DNA of 49,124 bases from Deltaproteobacteria bacterium (GTDB lineage: Bacteria; Myxococcota; B64-G9), in NCBI GenBank assembly GCA_030622135.1, contig JAUXGL010000006.1:1-49124 (forward strand). The letters are read 5' to 3'. Position numbers and translations under genes: made by a program. Below, piece after piece: positions 1 to 9,273 of the stretch. The notes beneath the pieces were generated by a model, which was not told the origin of the DNA, did not search any database, and was given only the letters and a program-made list of their open reading frames with translations. Each line of letters starts with the position of its first letter. Within the stretch, counting starts at the first letter, position 1.

Positions 1-29
1 CATAGAAGAATTCAATCCAAGGAGAGGAT

Positions 30-2081
30 ATGAACATGCGACGAAACATCTTCACCATTCTGGTTTTGAGCCTGTCTTGGCTTTGTCTGTGCGGTTGCGG
101 CCCTGCCTCGAACGGGTCCGACGCCGGCGCCGGCGACGGGGACCCCCTGGATAAGTGCGCGGTGGATAACTCGGCGGGCAAGAACACCGACGCCGACTGG
201 AAGCTGGAAGACGGTGGTGACTCCCAAGAGGGCTGGATCTGTCCCAAGAACGACATCGACTACTACTGGTTCGAGGTGGACACCGCCCGCACCATCGTGG
301 CCGTGGATCTGCACAACAACGTGACCCTGTCCCCCGTGGATTTGTGCTACGACATCTATTACCAGGGGGAGGATATCCGACTTTCCGGCCTGTGCGATTC
401 CGACGGCCTCGATGGGGTCACCGAGCTTGAGGGGACCCATTACCTGGAGCGGGCCGGTACCTATCACCTGGTGGTTCGCGACGAGGGCGGCGACGACGAG
501 GACCCGCGCAAGTCCAACAAGTACATGCTCGCAATCGAGATGGTCCCGGATCCGGACACCTACGAGCCCAACAACAACAAGGACGAGGCCAAGCCGCTGG
601 GCCTGAGCAAGGGCTACATCTCCTACCTGGGGGACGAGGACTGGTACAAGATCGACGCGGGCAGCGCCCGGCAGATCGTCACCATCGACTTGACCACCGA
701 GGGGGCCACGCCGGTGGATCTGCACTACGTGCTCCTGGAGCCGGACGGGGTGACCCCGGTGAACGAGGGCTCCAACTTCAACGGCATGAGCGGGGCCACC
801 GCTCTGAACGATGTGCTGCCCTGCTACACCACCGGGACTTACTACCTGGTGGTGAGCGACCTGGACGACGACGACTCCGACCTGGAAGTGGGCTACTCGC
901 TGAGCCTGAACCTGCGCACTTCCCCGGACTCCGTCGACCCGGTACGGGAAATCCCCGGCAGCGCCACGGTTATCAACAGCGGGCAGACCGTGACCGGCCG
1001 CTACTTCGACTTCCGCGGCGACGAGGACTGGTACAAGATCGGCTCGCCCGGCACCGACGATTCCAACCCGGCGCTGATCGAAATCGATCTGCAGATCCAA
1101 AACTCCAGCCCGGCGGATCCGGCCGTGGACCTGATCATCCCCGACCCGCACAACGATTGCACCCCGGGGGTGGATTCCTGCGATATGCTGGAATGGAACT
1201 GCGTCGGTGGGGAGTGCACCACCCAGGAATGCCGCAACGCGCGCTGCCCCTCCCACGAGTGTTTCACCAACAAGGGCAAGTGCACCGGCGCCGGCTGGTG
1301 CCTGCCGCGCGGCTCGGGCGGGTACGGCTGCGGGATCCGCAGCCTGGTCATGCACGGGGCCGACTGGAGCCGCACCGGCAGCGTTCGCCACCTGCACACG
1401 GTGGCCCCCATGTACGGCGACACCGGTTACCTGCTGGTGCGGGATTATCCCAACCCCGAGGCCGATGTGGACACACAAAACGCCTACAGCTTCACCGCCA
1501 CGATCCGCCCGGAGCCGGACACCTGGGAGCCCAACGGGCTCTATAACCCATATGCCACCAATGAGGAATACGACGACACCCGGGATTGGAACAAGAGCCT
1601 GGCCAAGGAGCTGGGTTGCTCGGTGGACGCCTCCGGGTTGACCTGCCCGAGCATCACCGGGTACCTGTCCTACCGGGGCGATCAAGACTGGTACAAGTTT
1701 TCGATTCCCCAGGAGGCCGAGTCCGATCCCGCCAGCATGGGTCCCAACGTCGACTGGGATATGCGGTTCGACTGGAGCTTCAACGGCAACAGCGCCATGG
1801 AGATCAACTACACCATATGGAGCCGCAACGACATGGGCTTCGTGGCCGGCACGGGCAGCGGCACTTTCGGCGACAACGAGTGCGCCTACTTTTGCGGGGA
1901 GTACCATACTCCCGCGACGGTGTATCTGGTGGTGCAGCACCGCGACCGTAAGGAGTACGACTACCAGAACCCTTACACCCTGACTATCCGGGGCCTGCGG
2001 GACTGCCCCCTGGATTGTTCCTATTGCGAGGCCGGCCAGACCAACTACCCCTGTCCCAACCCGCGCAATCCGAATCCCTAG
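30..2081 (+). CDS. Lipoprotein with PPC-like beta-sandwich repeats
   Basis: A 683-residue secreted lipoprotein of unknown function. The N-terminus is basic, then hydrophobic, then has a lipobox (LCGC, lipidated Cys23). The mature part holds about four copies of a unit starting with a D-x-Y-E-P-N-N or D-T-W-E-P-N linker and a G-D-E-D-W-Y-K-I core. These resemble bacterial pre-peptidase C-terminal (PPC) domains, but no protease domain is attached. A Cys-rich insert lies near residues 375-430 and the C-terminus is also Cys-rich. The ATG at 30 sits 5 bases after AAGGAG. It is first of four same-strand lipoprotein genes, 36 bases ahead of the next, and may be a surface or matrix protein. Confidence 0.85.
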   Translation: MNMRRNIFTILVLSLSWLCLCGCGPASNGSDAGAGDGDPLDKCAVDNSAGKNTDADWKLEDGGDSQEGWICPKNDIDYYWFEVDTARTIVAVDLHNNVTLSPVDLCYDIYYQGEDIRLSGLCDSDGLDGVTELEGTHYLERAGTYHLVVRDEGGDDEDPRKSNKYMLAIEMVPDPDTYEPNNNKDEAKPLGLSKGYISYLGDEDWYKIDAGSARQIVTIDLTTEGATPVDLHYVLLEPDGVTPVNEGSNFNGMSGATALNDVLPCYTTGTYYLVVSDLDDDDSDLEVGYSLSLNLRTSPDSVDPVREIPGSATVINSGQTVTGRYFDFRGDEDWYKIGSPGTDDSNPALIEIDLQIQNSSPADPAVDLIIPDPHNDCTPGVDSCDMLEWNCVGGECTTQECRNARCPSHECFTNKGKCTGAGWCLPRGSGGYGCGIRSLVMHGADWSRTGSVRHLHTVAPMYGDTGYLLVRDYPNPEADVDTQNAYSFTATIRPEPDTWEPNGLYNPYATNEEYDDTRDWNKSLAKELGCSVDASGLTCPSITGYLSYRGDQDWYKFSIPQEAESDPASMGPNVDWDMRFDWSFNGNSAMEINYTIWSRNDMGFVAGTGSGTFGDNECAYFCGEYHTPATVYLVVQHRDRKEYDYQNPYTLTIRGLRDCPLDCSYCEAGQTNYPCPNPRNPNP

Positions 2082-2117
2082 GGATGCTGAACCGGTACTG
2101 TTCTGGAGGAGGATGAG

Positions 2118-4853
2118 ATGAAACGATTTCTGGCCGGATTTTTGTCGTTGGCCGCGGCCGCCCTTTTTCTGTGCACCTGTACCGACACGAACATCTACCA
2201 CCAGAGCATGGAGCCGAACATCCCCAACAAGGTGGCCATCTCCGGGACGGTGTGCACCGACGATCCGGCTCAACGGCAATTTCCCGTCCGGGTCATGTTC
2301 ATCGTGGACACCTCGGGCTCGATGGCCGACTCGGATCCCGAGCTGCGACGGCAGTACGCGGTGGAGGACATCGTCAACCGCTACGTGGCCAGTCCCAACT
2401 ACACCTTTGCCATCATCAAGTTCGCCGGCGAGGCCATGCAGCTGACCGACGGCTACACCAAGAATCTGGCCATCCTCAACGAGGCCGTGGCCCAGCTGGG
2501 CTCGGTGGACCCCTGCGTTGGGGGCGGGTGCCGCGACTGGCAGGCGGCCTTGTCCTTGGCCAACAGCGTGTTTACCGGGGACGTGCTGACCACCAACCCG
2601 GGGACGCGCTCGCGGACGCGCTACGTGTTCATCTTCGTGGCCAACGGCCCGCCGCATCCCGTCTTGAGCACCATCTCGGGCTGCGACGAGAAGTGCCGGT
2701 TGGTGGGCATGGTGGACGAGATGGTTACCTTCGGATTGGACCAGGGGGCGGCCGAGGTGGGTTTCCACACCGTCCAGCTGGATTGGTGCACCGGCACTTG
2801 CCAGGGCACCGCGGACATCCGCTATTGCAATTCCACCACTCTCTGCCCGGCGGATTGCGCGGGTACCGAGGAGTGCCAAAATGCCCGGAAGATTTGTTCG
2901 GACGACCACTCGGTGGCTTGCAACGACGGGGACGGCTTCTGCTCCGGCCAGGGGCTGGGCAGTTGCTCGCCCGAGTGGCTGTGCACCGGCGACCACCAAA
3001 CCGGGTGCGACGGGGATTCCATTTGCACCGACGCCGGGGCCGGCCGCTGCGAGTTTTTGCGCGTCTGCAACACCGATCCCGACGTGGAATGCGTTCGTGA
3101 CGAGAACTGCTGTCCGACTTTCCCCTGCCAGTTTCCGTCCACCTGCGATCCCGCCCAGGACGAGTACACCGCCAAGCTGCTCTCGGCCCTGGCCTTCAAG
3201 GGTAGCGGGGAGTACACCCGCTTCGCCCTGGGCCCGCAGCTGAACTTCTGGACGCTGGATTTCGACACCAGCCAGAGTGTCTTCGTCAAGAAGGCCTTCA
3301 TGATCACCAACATAAACGTCAAGGCGCAGAACGGCCGGATCATGGCAGACTCGGACGGCGACGGGATGAGCGACTTGGAGGAGGAGTGCTACGGGGAGAT
3401 GCTCTCGGGCCACTGCCGGGACATCGAAAGGTGCGACTGCACTCTGGATGTCTGGGACAACGACACCAACCCCATGGGTACCGATACCAATCCCGTCATG
3501 ATCGACACCGACGGGGACATGCTCAACGACATGCTGGAGACGCGCTTCGCCACCGTCAACCTGGATCCGCTGCGCATGGATCTTCCCCAGGCCTGCTTCG
3601 GCCTGGAGTTTCCCTACAAGGATCGGGACGCGGATACACTCAACGATTGCGAAGAGAAGCTCATCGGGACGGACTACACCCTGTTCGACACCGACCGGGA
3701 CGGCTACCCCGATCAGGTGGAGTTTCGGGCCGGCACCAATTACCTGCAGCCCGACCATCTCAAGGACTCCGATATGGACGGGCTGGCCAACGGCATCGAG
3801 CTGGAGATCCACCTGGATCCCCAGTCCAACGACATCACCGCCCGTTCGGGGGGGGCCTACCGCTACAAGGTGATCGACGAGGGCCTGCGGGTGGTTCCCT
3901 ACACCAGCCAGCCTCACTTGCTGAGCGGCGTGGAGGTGACCGATGTGTCCGGGCGCTCGCAGGCCGGTTCCGGCACCCTGTTCTACTTCCCGGCGGGCTC
4001 GGGGCGGCCGTATCCCACCATGGCCTGGCGGGATCCGCGCCACGGCCTGCCGGGCGTGGAGGTGGAGATCGAAAGAGGCGGGGTCTACGTGCTGTACTCT
4101 TCCTGCAGCTGCGTGAAGGAGTGCCCCGGGCCGTGCGCGGCCGGGGAGTGGTGCAACCCCATGACCGGCGTGTGCTCTCCGGACCAATGCACCCGCATCA
4201 ACTGCGCTTCGTCGGAAAAGTGCGATCCGGCCAGCGGCCGCTGCATGGCCGACTGCACCCTGACCGACTGCGATCTGGGGCAGCGCTGCGATCCGTTGCT
4301 GGGTAAGTGCCTGACCGATCGTTGCCTGAACATCCAGTGCCCCGCGGGCAAGTCCTGCGATCCCGAGGCGGGGGTTTGCGCCCAGTCGCCCTGCCTGAGC
4401 TGGTCGAACTGCCCCGGAGGGACTCGGGTGAACCAGGACGAAAAGCCGCCCTGGATCACCGTGCAGGTCGACTGGGACTTGCTGCCCCAGGCGGGCTACT
4501 GGTGCGACGGCTCTGCGAACAACGAACCGTGCACCAGCGACAACGATTGCCCGCAGAACAGCTACTGCCGCATCCGCGAGAACATCGTGGTGGGCCTGGC
4601 CCACAAGAATTGCATCTCCTTCAAGGTCAAGAACATCACCCTGGTCGAGACCCTTTCCGTGGACGAAGATTTCGGGCCCGGCTACAACAACATCTACGCC
4701 TATTTCGCCCAGACGCCCTTGGACAATCCCTACGCCTACTCCATTTTTCGGGCGGCGCTGAGGCAGATCCGCTACTTCGAGGGCAAGAAGGATCCCGACT
4801 GGGCGGAGATTCCACTCGGCGACGGCGACTTCTTCGCCATCAAGGAGAAATAA
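2118..4853 (+). CDS. VWA-domain Cys-rich lipoprotein with Asp-rich repeats
   Basis: A 911-residue exported protein, probably a lipoprotein (Cys19 or Cys21 after the hydrophobic stretch; the lipobox is not canonical). Residues about 58-230 form a von Willebrand factor A domain with the metal-binding MIDAS motif DTSGS at 64-68. A Cys-rich block follows (about 235-345). Next come Asp-rich calcium-binding-type motifs starting with DSDGDG at 411-416 and continuing to about 560, then EGF-like Cys repeats (C-D-P-x-x-G-x-C) at about 660-770. The ATG follows a strong GGAGGAGG ribosome site. VWA domains usually mediate metal-dependent protein binding, so an adhesive or scaffold role is plausible but not shown. 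Confidence 0.85.
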   Translation: MKRFLAGFLSLAAAALFLCTCTDTNIYHQSMEPNIPNKVAISGTVCTDDPAQRQFPVRVMFIVDTSGSMADSDPELRRQYAVEDIVNRYVASPNYTFAIIKFAGEAMQLTDGYTKNLAILNEAVAQLGSVDPCVGGGCRDWQAALSLANSVFTGDVLTTNPGTRSRTRYVFIFVANGPPHPVLSTISGCDEKCRLVGMVDEMVTFGLDQGAAEVGFHTVQLDWCTGTCQGTADIRYCNSTTLCPADCAGTEECQNARKICSDDHSVACNDGDGFCSGQGLGSCSPEWLCTGDHQTGCDGDSICTDAGAGRCEFLRVCNTDPDVECVRDENCCPTFPCQFPSTCDPAQDEYTAKLLSALAFKGSGEYTRFALGPQLNFWTLDFDTSQSVFVKKAFMITNINVKAQNGRIMADSDGDGMSDLEEECYGEMLSGHCRDIERCDCTLDVWDNDTNPMGTDTNPVMIDTDGDMLNDMLETRFATVNLDPLRMDLPQACFGLEFPYKDRDADTLNDCEEKLIGTDYTLFDTDRDGYPDQVEFRAGTNYLQPDHLKDSDMDGLANGIELEIHLDPQSNDITARSGGAYRYKVIDEGLRVVPYTSQPHLLSGVEVTDVSGRSQAGSGTLFYFPAGSGRPYPTMAWRDPRHGLPGVEVEIERGGVYVLYSSCSCVKECPGPCAAGEWCNPMTGVCSPDQCTRINCASSEKCDPASGRCMADCTLTDCDLGQRCDPLLGKCLTDRCLNIQCPAGKSCDPEAGVCAQSPCLSWSNCPGGTRVNQDEKPPWITVQVDWDLLPQAGYWCDGSANNEPCTSDNDCPQNSYCRIRENIVVGLAHKNCISFKVKNITLVETLSVDEDFGPGYNNIYAYFAQTPLDNPYAYSIFRAALRQIRYFEGKKDPDWAEIPLGDGDFFAIKEK

Positions 4854-4920
4854 GGGTGGGCACAGGGGCCCGCCCCCTATCACTTGACCCGTGTATTCAC
4901 CCAAGGCTAGGATTTCAGCC

Positions 4921-5823
4921 ATGAGAACAAAATACCTATTGATTGCTCTTTTGTCAGCCACCGTCGCCGCCTGCGGTGAGGATACCAACAACTGCGGCGA
5001 GGGGAACGATGGGTTGCCCGCTCTCTTCAGCGAGGAAGACTACAGCCAGACTCACTGGTTTTCTTTCATCGGCGTGGGAGAATCGAATCGACTGTCCGGT
5101 AACGATACCGGCCACGACACGCTGTTCCAGGCCCACTTCCAGGATAAAGCCGACTACGAGGTTCAAGTTGCCCCGCGGGACAAATATTCCGAGGCCTGCT
5201 ATATAATCACCGGAAAGCCAGTAACCATTGGTAGCCAAGTGGCACTGACCGTCGAGAAGGTGACCTTCGGCGGCCTGCAGGGGGCCGACGTGACGCTGGA
5301 GCCAGACCCGGTCACGCACGAATTTCCCACCCAGGTGGTCGTCGGCCGGACCTTCGGGGAGGGGAAGTTGAGCATCGACGTGTTCTCCGGCACCGGCGCG
5401 GCGGACTTTCCCGCTTTCCAGGAAGAGATCGCCGTTCCCGACGCCCCCGAGCTAACCAGGTTCGACAACCACAAGTCGCCCGACCTGGCCGCCGGTCTCA
5501 CCATAGAGGTTACCGTGGAACGGGAGAACCCGCTGGTGGTGGAATGGGTGCCGGGCCACGGGCAGAGGATCGAGGTCACCATGATCCCGGGGGCGGGTTC
5601 CAGCACCCAGTACCAGAAGCTCCGCTGTATTACCTATGACGACGGCTGCCTCGAGATACCCAGACTGGCCATCAACAACCTGGCCCTGGACGACGCGACC
5701 AACTTCAGGCTGCAGGTGGAGAGGCATAACACCGTTCCGGTCCTGTTCAAGGACGGTGGTGTCGTGACCGCGGTGGCCGTAATCGACGTATGCTCGCAGG
5801 TGGAAGGCGTTGTGGGGCGATGA
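4921..5823 (+). CDS. Lipoprotein of unknown function
   Basis: A 300-residue lipoprotein. I chose the ATG at 4921 over an in-frame GTG at 4891 because it gives a clean signal peptide with lipobox VAAC (Cys18) and has AGGA 8 bases upstream. The mature part looks beta-rich, with no motif I recognise; a few Cys (two in a C-x6-C pair) could form disulfides. Its stop overlaps the start of the next lipoprotein gene by 4 bases, so the two are translationally coupled and probably work together. Function unknown. Confidence 0.8.
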   Translation: MRTKYLLIALLSATVAACGEDTNNCGEGNDGLPALFSEEDYSQTHWFSFIGVGESNRLSGNDTGHDTLFQAHFQDKADYEVQVAPRDKYSEACYIITGKPVTIGSQVALTVEKVTFGGLQGADVTLEPDPVTHEFPTQVVVGRTFGEGKLSIDVFSGTGAADFPAFQEEIAVPDAPELTRFDNHKSPDLAAGLTIEVTVERENPLVVEWVPGHGQRIEVTMIPGAGSSTQYQKLRCITYDDGCLEIPRLAINNLALDDATNFRLQVERHNTVPVLFKDGGVVTAVAVIDVCSQVEGVVGR

Positions 5824-6296
5824 CGCGCCTGGTTCTGGCAATCGGTTTGTTCCTGGGCCTGCTCTGCTCCTGCGGCGTGTCGGAGAGCGACTTCATCGCC
5901 GGCGCGGATCACGACCCCTGCATGGCCAACGTGCCGGTCTGCCAGACCGTCGCCGGCTGCACCATGGGGGAGAACAAGTACATCGAGGGCAATTTCCCCG
6001 GCTTCGTAAACTTCGTGGTTACCACCCCGGCCGATACCACCATCGTGGTGAAGATGTTCTTCAAGACCCGCAAGCATCCGGGGGAGGACACCGAGATCAT
6101 CTGGTTCGAGCCCGGCTGCCGCGATTACTACACCTACGATAGCAGGGGAGCGGACATCTTCGCCATTGCCGGCGGTGACCGGGTGTTCTCCCAGGATCAG
6201 AAAATCCGCCAGGCCGGTGATCATCGCGTCGACATCGACTGCGACGCCACCACTCACTACTTCATCCGGGTGGAAGTCCAAACGCCCATGAACTAA
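5820..6296 (+). CDS. Small lipoprotein of unknown function
   Basis: A 158-residue exported protein, probably a lipoprotein (Cys16 or Cys18 after the hydrophobic core). The ATG at 5820 overlaps the upstream stop in an ATGA arrangement. The mature part has several Cys and a short beta-rich region (N-F-V-V-T-T-P-A-D-T-T), loosely like the PPC-type units in the first protein of the cluster. No family recognised. It is last in the run of four lipoprotein genes and lies 17 bases before the membrane SAM-enzyme gene. Confidence 0.78.
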   Translation: MTRLVLAIGLFLGLLCSCGVSESDFIAGADHDPCMANVPVCQTVAGCTMGENKYIEGNFPGFVNFVVTTPADTTIVVKMFFKTRKHPGEDTEIIWFEPGCRDYYTYDSRGADIFAIAGGDRVFSQDQKIRQAGDHRVDIDCDATTHYFIRVEVQTPMN

Positions 6297-6313
6297 CCCC
6301 AAGCCACCACCGG

Positions 6314-8707
6314 ATGTGCCCCGACTCCTCACGTTCTCTCCGGAGCATCTTTTTTGGCTTGTTGTTGCTGGCTGCGGCCACCCTGCTTTTGGAAGTCGGC
6401 CTGACCAGGATCCTTTCGGTTACCCTCTGGTACCACTTCGCTTTCATGGTCATCTCCACGGCCCTGTTCGGCCTGGGCTTCGCCGGGGTGGTGCTTTCGT
6501 TGCGCCGGCAGGCCGGATTGGTGCCGGCCCGGCTGGTGGCCGTCTGGGCGCTGTGCACGCCGCTCTCCTTCGTGCTCGGTTACGGGCTGTTCATGCTGGT
6601 GCCCTTCGAGCCGTTCTCGCTGGGCAGCCGGCCGATCCAGTGGTTGTACCTGCCGCTGGCCTACCTGGCGGTAACCCTGCCTTTCTTTTGCTCCGGGGTG
6701 ACCATCGCCGCCCTGCTCACCCGGCACGCCGCCTCCGTGCATCGCCTGTACCTGTTCGATTTGGTGGGGGCCGGCCTGGGGAGCCTGGTGGTGGTAGCGC
6801 TGCTGCCTGCCCTGGGCGGCTCCGGCGTGGTGTTTGCCGCAGCGGCCCTGGCCGCCGCGGCGGCGGTGTTGCTTGCCCGGGAACAGGGGCGCCGGTGGTC
6901 GCTTTGCGCCGGGTGCATCGGAGTGATCCTGCTGGTTCTGCTTCCCTTTGCCAGCCGGCTGATCCCGGTTCGCATCAGCTCCAACAAGGTGGCCGGCGGG
7001 GGAACTCCGGTCAGCCAACTGCTGTCCGACGAGCGCTTCAACCTCTACACCGCCTGGAACACCCTCTCACGCATCGACGTGATCGAGTTCTTGGATCGGC
7101 GTGGCCGGGTTCACCGCACCGTGCTCATCGATGCGGGCACCGCGGTCACCCGCATGGCCCATCCGCCCGGGCCTCTGGACAGCCTGGGCCCCACCGTGGG
7201 TGAGGAGTCTTTTTTCATGCGCCTCATCCCGTCCCCGCATGTTCTGGTGGTGGGCTCGGGGGGCGGGCGCGAGGTGCTTTTGGCGCTGCGCAACGGGGCT
7301 GCGAAGATCACCGCCGTCGAGATCAACCCCACCATCAACGACCTGGTTTCGGAGCACATGGCCGAGTTCGTCGGCCACCTGTACCAGCACCCCAAGGTGG
7401 CGGTGGTCACCGACGAGGCGCGCAGCTTCCTGCGCCGATCCGAAGATCTCTACGATGTCATCTACTGCCCGCACACCATCTCCAACTCGGCGCTCTCCTC
7501 GGGCTCGCTCAGCCTGGCCGAAAACCACCTGATGACCTTCGAGGCTTTCGAAGACTACCTGGATCATCTCTCCGCAGAAGGCGTGCTGGTGATTACCCGC
7601 CCGGAGGCCCACCTGCCCCGGCTGTTTGTCACTGCCCGGGCCGTCTTCGAAAACCGATCGCTTGGCGATCTGGAGCGGAAGGTGCTGGCCTGGCGCCAGC
7701 CCGATCCGGACCGGCCGGAACCCGGAAGGAGCTTCGTCGCGGGCTTCGCGCTGCGAAAGCAGCCGTTTTCCAAGCAGGAGGTGGAGGCGTTTGCCCAGTT
7801 GCTGGCCCATCGCGGGCTGGAGCCGCTGTTCTTGCCCGGAGGGACCGGTGTGCATCCTTACCCCCGGCTGCTGACCGATCCGGACGTGCGGTCGGTGCAG
7901 ATCCCGTTCGCGGCCATCCTGGAACCGGCCACCGACGATAAGCCCTTCTTCAACCGGCGGGTGCCGTTCTTGAGGATTAAACTCGGCGATCTGGCCGGGG
8001 TGTTCTCGCCGGAGCAGGACGGCCGCTGGGCCCTGGAGGATCGGCCGGTGGCCGAAGCGGCGCTTTTAGTGCTGCTTTTCGAAACGCTTCTGATGGCGGT
8101 CTTATTCATCGTGCTGCCCTTGCTAGTCTTCCGGCGCCGGGCCCTGGAGGGGGCCTTTCGCCTGCGGACCTTGTCCGCGTTCGCCTGTCTGGGATTGGCC
8201 TACATCGTAGTCGAGGTGGGTTTCATTCAGCGGTTCACCCTTTATCTGGGCCGGCCGGTTTTGGTCTTCTCCACCGTGCTGGGGACGCTCTTGGTGTTCT
8301 CGGGGCTGGGGAGCGCTTTCTCCAGGAAGTTCGGGTCTCGGGCTCCCCTGAGGGCCTGCCTGGTGGCGGCCGGGGTGGCGCTGGTCTGCGCCCTTCTCGC
8401 TCCCCTGGTGGTAAACCTGACTCTTTCGTGGCCCGCGGCCCTGCGTGTGCTGATGGCCGTGCTGATCCTGGCCCCGCCGGGTTTCGTCATGGGCATGCCC
8501 TTTCCGCTCCTGGTGCGCCGGCTCAAAGCTTCGTATCCCGAACGCATCCCCTGGGCCTGGGGAGTCAACGGCTTCGCCTCCGTGGTGGGCTCCATCGGGG
8601 CGGTGATCCTGGGAATGACCGCCGGCTACACGGTGGTGTTGATTTGCGGCGTGCTCTGTTACCTGCTCGCCGCTCTGTCCGCCATGGGTGCCTGGACCAA
8701 AGGATAA
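6314..8707 (+). CDS. Membrane-embedded spermidine-synthase-like protein
   Basis: A 797-residue integral membrane protein. About six transmembrane segments (residues 10-215) precede a soluble Rossmann-type domain (about 240-480) of the spermidine synthase superfamily, and about six more segments follow (about 575-790). The nucleotide-binding loop VVGSGGGRE is at 312-320 and the acidic residue after strand 2 is Glu336. The usual D-S-x-D-P active-site signature is replaced by residues 381-390 (D-V-I-Y-C-P-H-T-I-S), so canonical aminopropyl transfer is doubtful. A T-D-D-K-P-F-F motif near 537 is typical of these membrane-fused relatives. Substrate unknown. Gene start is fixed by the first ATG; no strong ribosome site is visible. 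Confidence 0.82.
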   Translation: MCPDSSRSLRSIFFGLLLLAAATLLLEVGLTRILSVTLWYHFAFMVISTALFGLGFAGVVLSLRRQAGLVPARLVAVWALCTPLSFVLGYGLFMLVPFEPFSLGSRPIQWLYLPLAYLAVTLPFFCSGVTIAALLTRHAASVHRLYLFDLVGAGLGSLVVVALLPALGGSGVVFAAAALAAAAAVLLAREQGRRWSLCAGCIGVILLVLLPFASRLIPVRISSNKVAGGGTPVSQLLSDERFNLYTAWNTLSRIDVIEFLDRRGRVHRTVLIDAGTAVTRMAHPPGPLDSLGPTVGEESFFMRLIPSPHVLVVGSGGGREVLLALRNGAAKITAVEINPTINDLVSEHMAEFVGHLYQHPKVAVVTDEARSFLRRSEDLYDVIYCPHTISNSALSSGSLSLAENHLMTFEAFEDYLDHLSAEGVLVITRPEAHLPRLFVTARAVFENRSLGDLERKVLAWRQPDPDRPEPGRSFVAGFALRKQPFSKQEVEAFAQLLAHRGLEPLFLPGGTGVHPYPRLLTDPDVRSVQIPFAAILEPATDDKPFFNRRVPFLRIKLGDLAGVFSPEQDGRWALEDRPVAEAALLVLLFETLLMAVLFIVLPLLVFRRRALEGAFRLRTLSAFACLGLAYIVVEVGFIQRFTLYLGRPVLVFSTVLGTLLVFSGLGSAFSRKFGSRAPLRACLVAAGVALVCALLAPLVVNLTLSWPAALRVLMAVLILAPPGFVMGMPFPLLVRRLKASYPERIPWAWGVNGFASVVGSIGAVILGMTAGYTVVLICGVLCYLLAALSAMGAWTKG

Positions 8708-8715
8708 ATTGAGTC

Positions 8716-8742
8716 TTGAAATGCATTTCTCATTGATATAAT
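8716..8742 (+). promoter_or_regulatory. Possible sigma-70-type promoter before the diaphorase genes
   Basis: TTGAAA (8716-8721) and a perfect TATAAT (8737-8742) are separated by only 15 bases, in the AT-rich gap before the NuoE-like gene. An 8-base direct repeat ATTGATAT overlaps the -10 (8732-8739 and 8741-8748). The short spacer makes the call tentative. Confidence 0.4.
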
Positions 8743-8782
8743 TGATATACATGTTGGATAGCCGGGGGCGGGGAGACTGCTT

Positions 8783-9271
8783 GTGGATGAAAACCAAGAG
8801 GTTCGAGACTGGATCGAGGAGTTTTTCTCCGGATCCGAAAAGAGCCCGAACCTCATCGGCGCGCTTTTGGCCATGCAGAAACAGTTTGGCTACCTTCCCA
8901 AGGTCGGAATGAAGGCGCTGGCCGGGAGGCTGTCCGTATCACCCGCCAATGTCTTTGCCGTGGCGACTTTTTACAATCAGTTCCGGTTTATTCCTCCCGG
9001 GAAATACCCCATCAAGGTGTGCATGGGCACCGCCTGTCATATCAAGCAGGGCGGATTGGTGCTGGATCACTTCGAGCGCAAGTTGGGCATTTCGGAGGGC
9101 GAGGTGACCGGGGACCGGGAGTACAGCCTCGACCGGGTGGCCTGTGTGGGCTGCTGTACACTGGCGCCCGTGGCGCTGGTCGGCGACGAGGTAATCGCGG
9201 ACATGTCTCCGACGAAAGTGGACGGGCTTTTGCTCCAGCACAAAATAAAAAGAGAGCAGGACCAAGAGTGA
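8783..9271 (+). CDS. NuoE/HydC-like [2Fe-2S] diaphorase subunit
   Basis: A 162-residue thioredoxin-like [2Fe-2S] protein of the NuoE family (24-kDa subunit of Complex I; also in NAD(P)-linked hydrogenases and formate dehydrogenases). The four cluster ligands are present: C80-x4-C85 and C121-x3-C125, the latter in C-V-G-C-C. It normally docks on the NuoF-type flavoprotein and relays or parks one electron. The start is GTG 8783, 7 bases after GGGGAG. The stop overlaps or abuts the NuoF-like start, so the two are coupled. Length is normal for the family. The electron partner of this diaphorase is not encoded next to it. Confidence 0.93.
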   Translation: MDENQEVRDWIEEFFSGSEKSPNLIGALLAMQKQFGYLPKVGMKALAGRLSVSPANVFAVATFYNQFRFIPPGKYPIKVCMGTACHIKQGGLVLDHFERKLGISEGEVTGDREYSLDRVACVGCCTLAPVALVGDEVIADMSPTKVDGLLLQHKIKREQDQE

Positions 9272-9273
9272 AA

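Noticed and set aside
4884-4913. TTGACC-18-TAGGAT as a promoter for the third lipoprotein gene
   Set aside because: The second element overlaps the AGGA ribosome site and lies only 7 bases from the ATG, so the ribosome-site reading is better.
12-4991. A 1659-residue open frame on the minus strand covering the first two lipoprotein genes
   Set aside because: It is antisense to two well-supported genes with signal peptides and ribosome sites. Its composition (Gly, Val, Ala, His, Gln-rich, no domains) is typical of a high-GC shadow frame.
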